From Acidobacteriota bacterium (GTDB lineage Bacteria; Acidobacteriota; Terriglobia; Terriglobales; Acidobacteriaceae), in NCBI GenBank assembly GCA_025353435.1, contig JANXQR010000868.1:1-7247 (forward strand): a DNA stretch of 7,247 nucleotides. The letters are read 5' to 3'. Numbering within the stretch: the first letter of the stretch is position 1; each line of letters begins with the position of its first letter. The notes under the pieces were generated by a model. It worked only from the letters and a program-made list of their open reading frames with translations. It made no database searches and was not told where the DNA came from. Position numbers and translations under genes: made by a program. Positions 6,849 to 7,247 of this stretch are shown piece by piece.

Positions 6849-7247
6849 ATCCATTCCTTAATCGTCGCGAATTCATCGGGGCGACCACGGTCGCGGGCGC
6901 TGGTCTGTTGTTAAACGGCTGCAAATCCGAGCCTGACCAACAAACGGCTGCTGTTCACAAATCCTCGCTGAACACCATTAATATTGCCCTCGTCGGTTAT
7001 GGCGAGGAAGGCAAAGTCCTGCTCGAATCCCTTCTAAATATCGAGGGCGTCAGGCTGGTGGCGCTTTGCGATATCTGGGATTACCACCTCAACGAGGGCG
7101 GGCGCTACCTGCAGAAACTCGGCAACGACGTCCGCACCTACGAAAATTATGAGGACATGCTTGCCAAGGAAAAGGACCTGCAGGCGGTTTTGATCGCAAC
7201 GCCGGATTTCTGGCATGCGCCCATGACCAACACGTGCCTGAAGGCCG
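6842..7247 (+). CDS. Second Gfo/Idh/MocA oxidoreductase, Tat-lipoprotein type, N-terminal part (cut by window edge)
   Basis: The first 135 residues are present and the frame runs off the window. The N-terminus reads MVNPFLNRREFIG, a twin-arginine motif with R8 and R9, followed by a hydrophobic stretch ending in LLLNGC, so C27 could be lipidated. That predicts a folded enzyme exported by Tat and anchored to a membrane. The Rossmann domain starts near residue 46: IALVGYGEEG (48-57) is the nucleotide-binding loop and D77 in LCDIWD is the usual acidic residue after strand 2. ATPDFWHAPM (119-128) matches the position of the 'PDHWH' segment in the first oxidoreductase. The EKP motif and substrate domain would lie beyond the window. 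The ATG at 6842 overlaps the stop of the DoxX-like gene and has no clear ribosome binding site, which points to coupled translation. The two oxidoreductases differ clearly and are not a recent duplicate. Confidence 0.9.
   Translation, partial: MVNPFLNRREFIGATTVAGAGLLLNGCKSEPDQQTAAVHKSSLNTINIALVGYGEEGKVLLESLLNIEGVRLVALCDIWDYHLNEGGRYLQKLGNDVRTYENYEDMLAKEKDLQAVLIATPDFWHAPMTNTCLKA

Noticed and set aside
6381..6854. Minus-strand open frame of 157 codons opposite the DoxX-like gene
   Set aside because: The plus-strand frame gives a coherent four-helix protein with overlap to the next gene; the antisense frame gives a charged sequence with no domain.

Overview
The window carries two divergently oriented gene clusters from a moderately GC-rich bacterium. 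I see no rRNA, tRNA, CRISPR array, transposase or integrase. The gene mix is an ECF sigma factor with a zinc-finger/FecR partner and an ABC-2 exporter, next to Tat-exported Gfo/Idh/MocA oxidoreductases with a small DoxX-like membrane protein. This suggests a soil-type Verrucomicrobiota (Pedosphaera/Limisphaerales-like), with Acidobacteriota as the alternative. That placement rests on remembered gene content, not on a search.

Left cluster, minus strand, read from about 4436 down to 1: an ECF sigma-70 factor (4436-3867), an 858-residue membrane protein (3870-1294), an ABC transporter ATPase (1292-351) and the first 121 residues of an ABC-2 type permease (364-1, cut by the window edge). Every junction overlaps or is separated by one base, so this is almost certainly one translationally coupled operon. 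The 858-residue protein has a cytoplasmic zinc-binding anti-sigma-like domain, one membrane helix, an extracytoplasmic FecR domain and a long C-terminal region. By eye, that region is a tandem duplication of a module of about 235 residues. A reasonable model is that an envelope signal is sensed outside the membrane and passed to the sigma factor, and that the same operon makes an exporter.

The gap at 4437-4788 separates the two clusters. It holds a possible promoter for the sigma operon, a perfect 12-bp palindrome and a second, imperfect inverted repeat.

Right cluster, plus strand, 4789 to the window end: a Tat-signal Gfo/Idh/MocA oxidoreductase (4789-6207), a four-helix DoxX-like membrane protein (6306-6848), and the start of a second Gfo/Idh/MocA oxidoreductase (6842-end) with a twin-arginine signal and a probable lipobox. 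The last two overlap by 7 bases. The likely theme is sugar or polyol oxidation outside the cytoplasm, with the DoxX-like protein as a possible membrane partner. The substrate cannot be read from the sequence.
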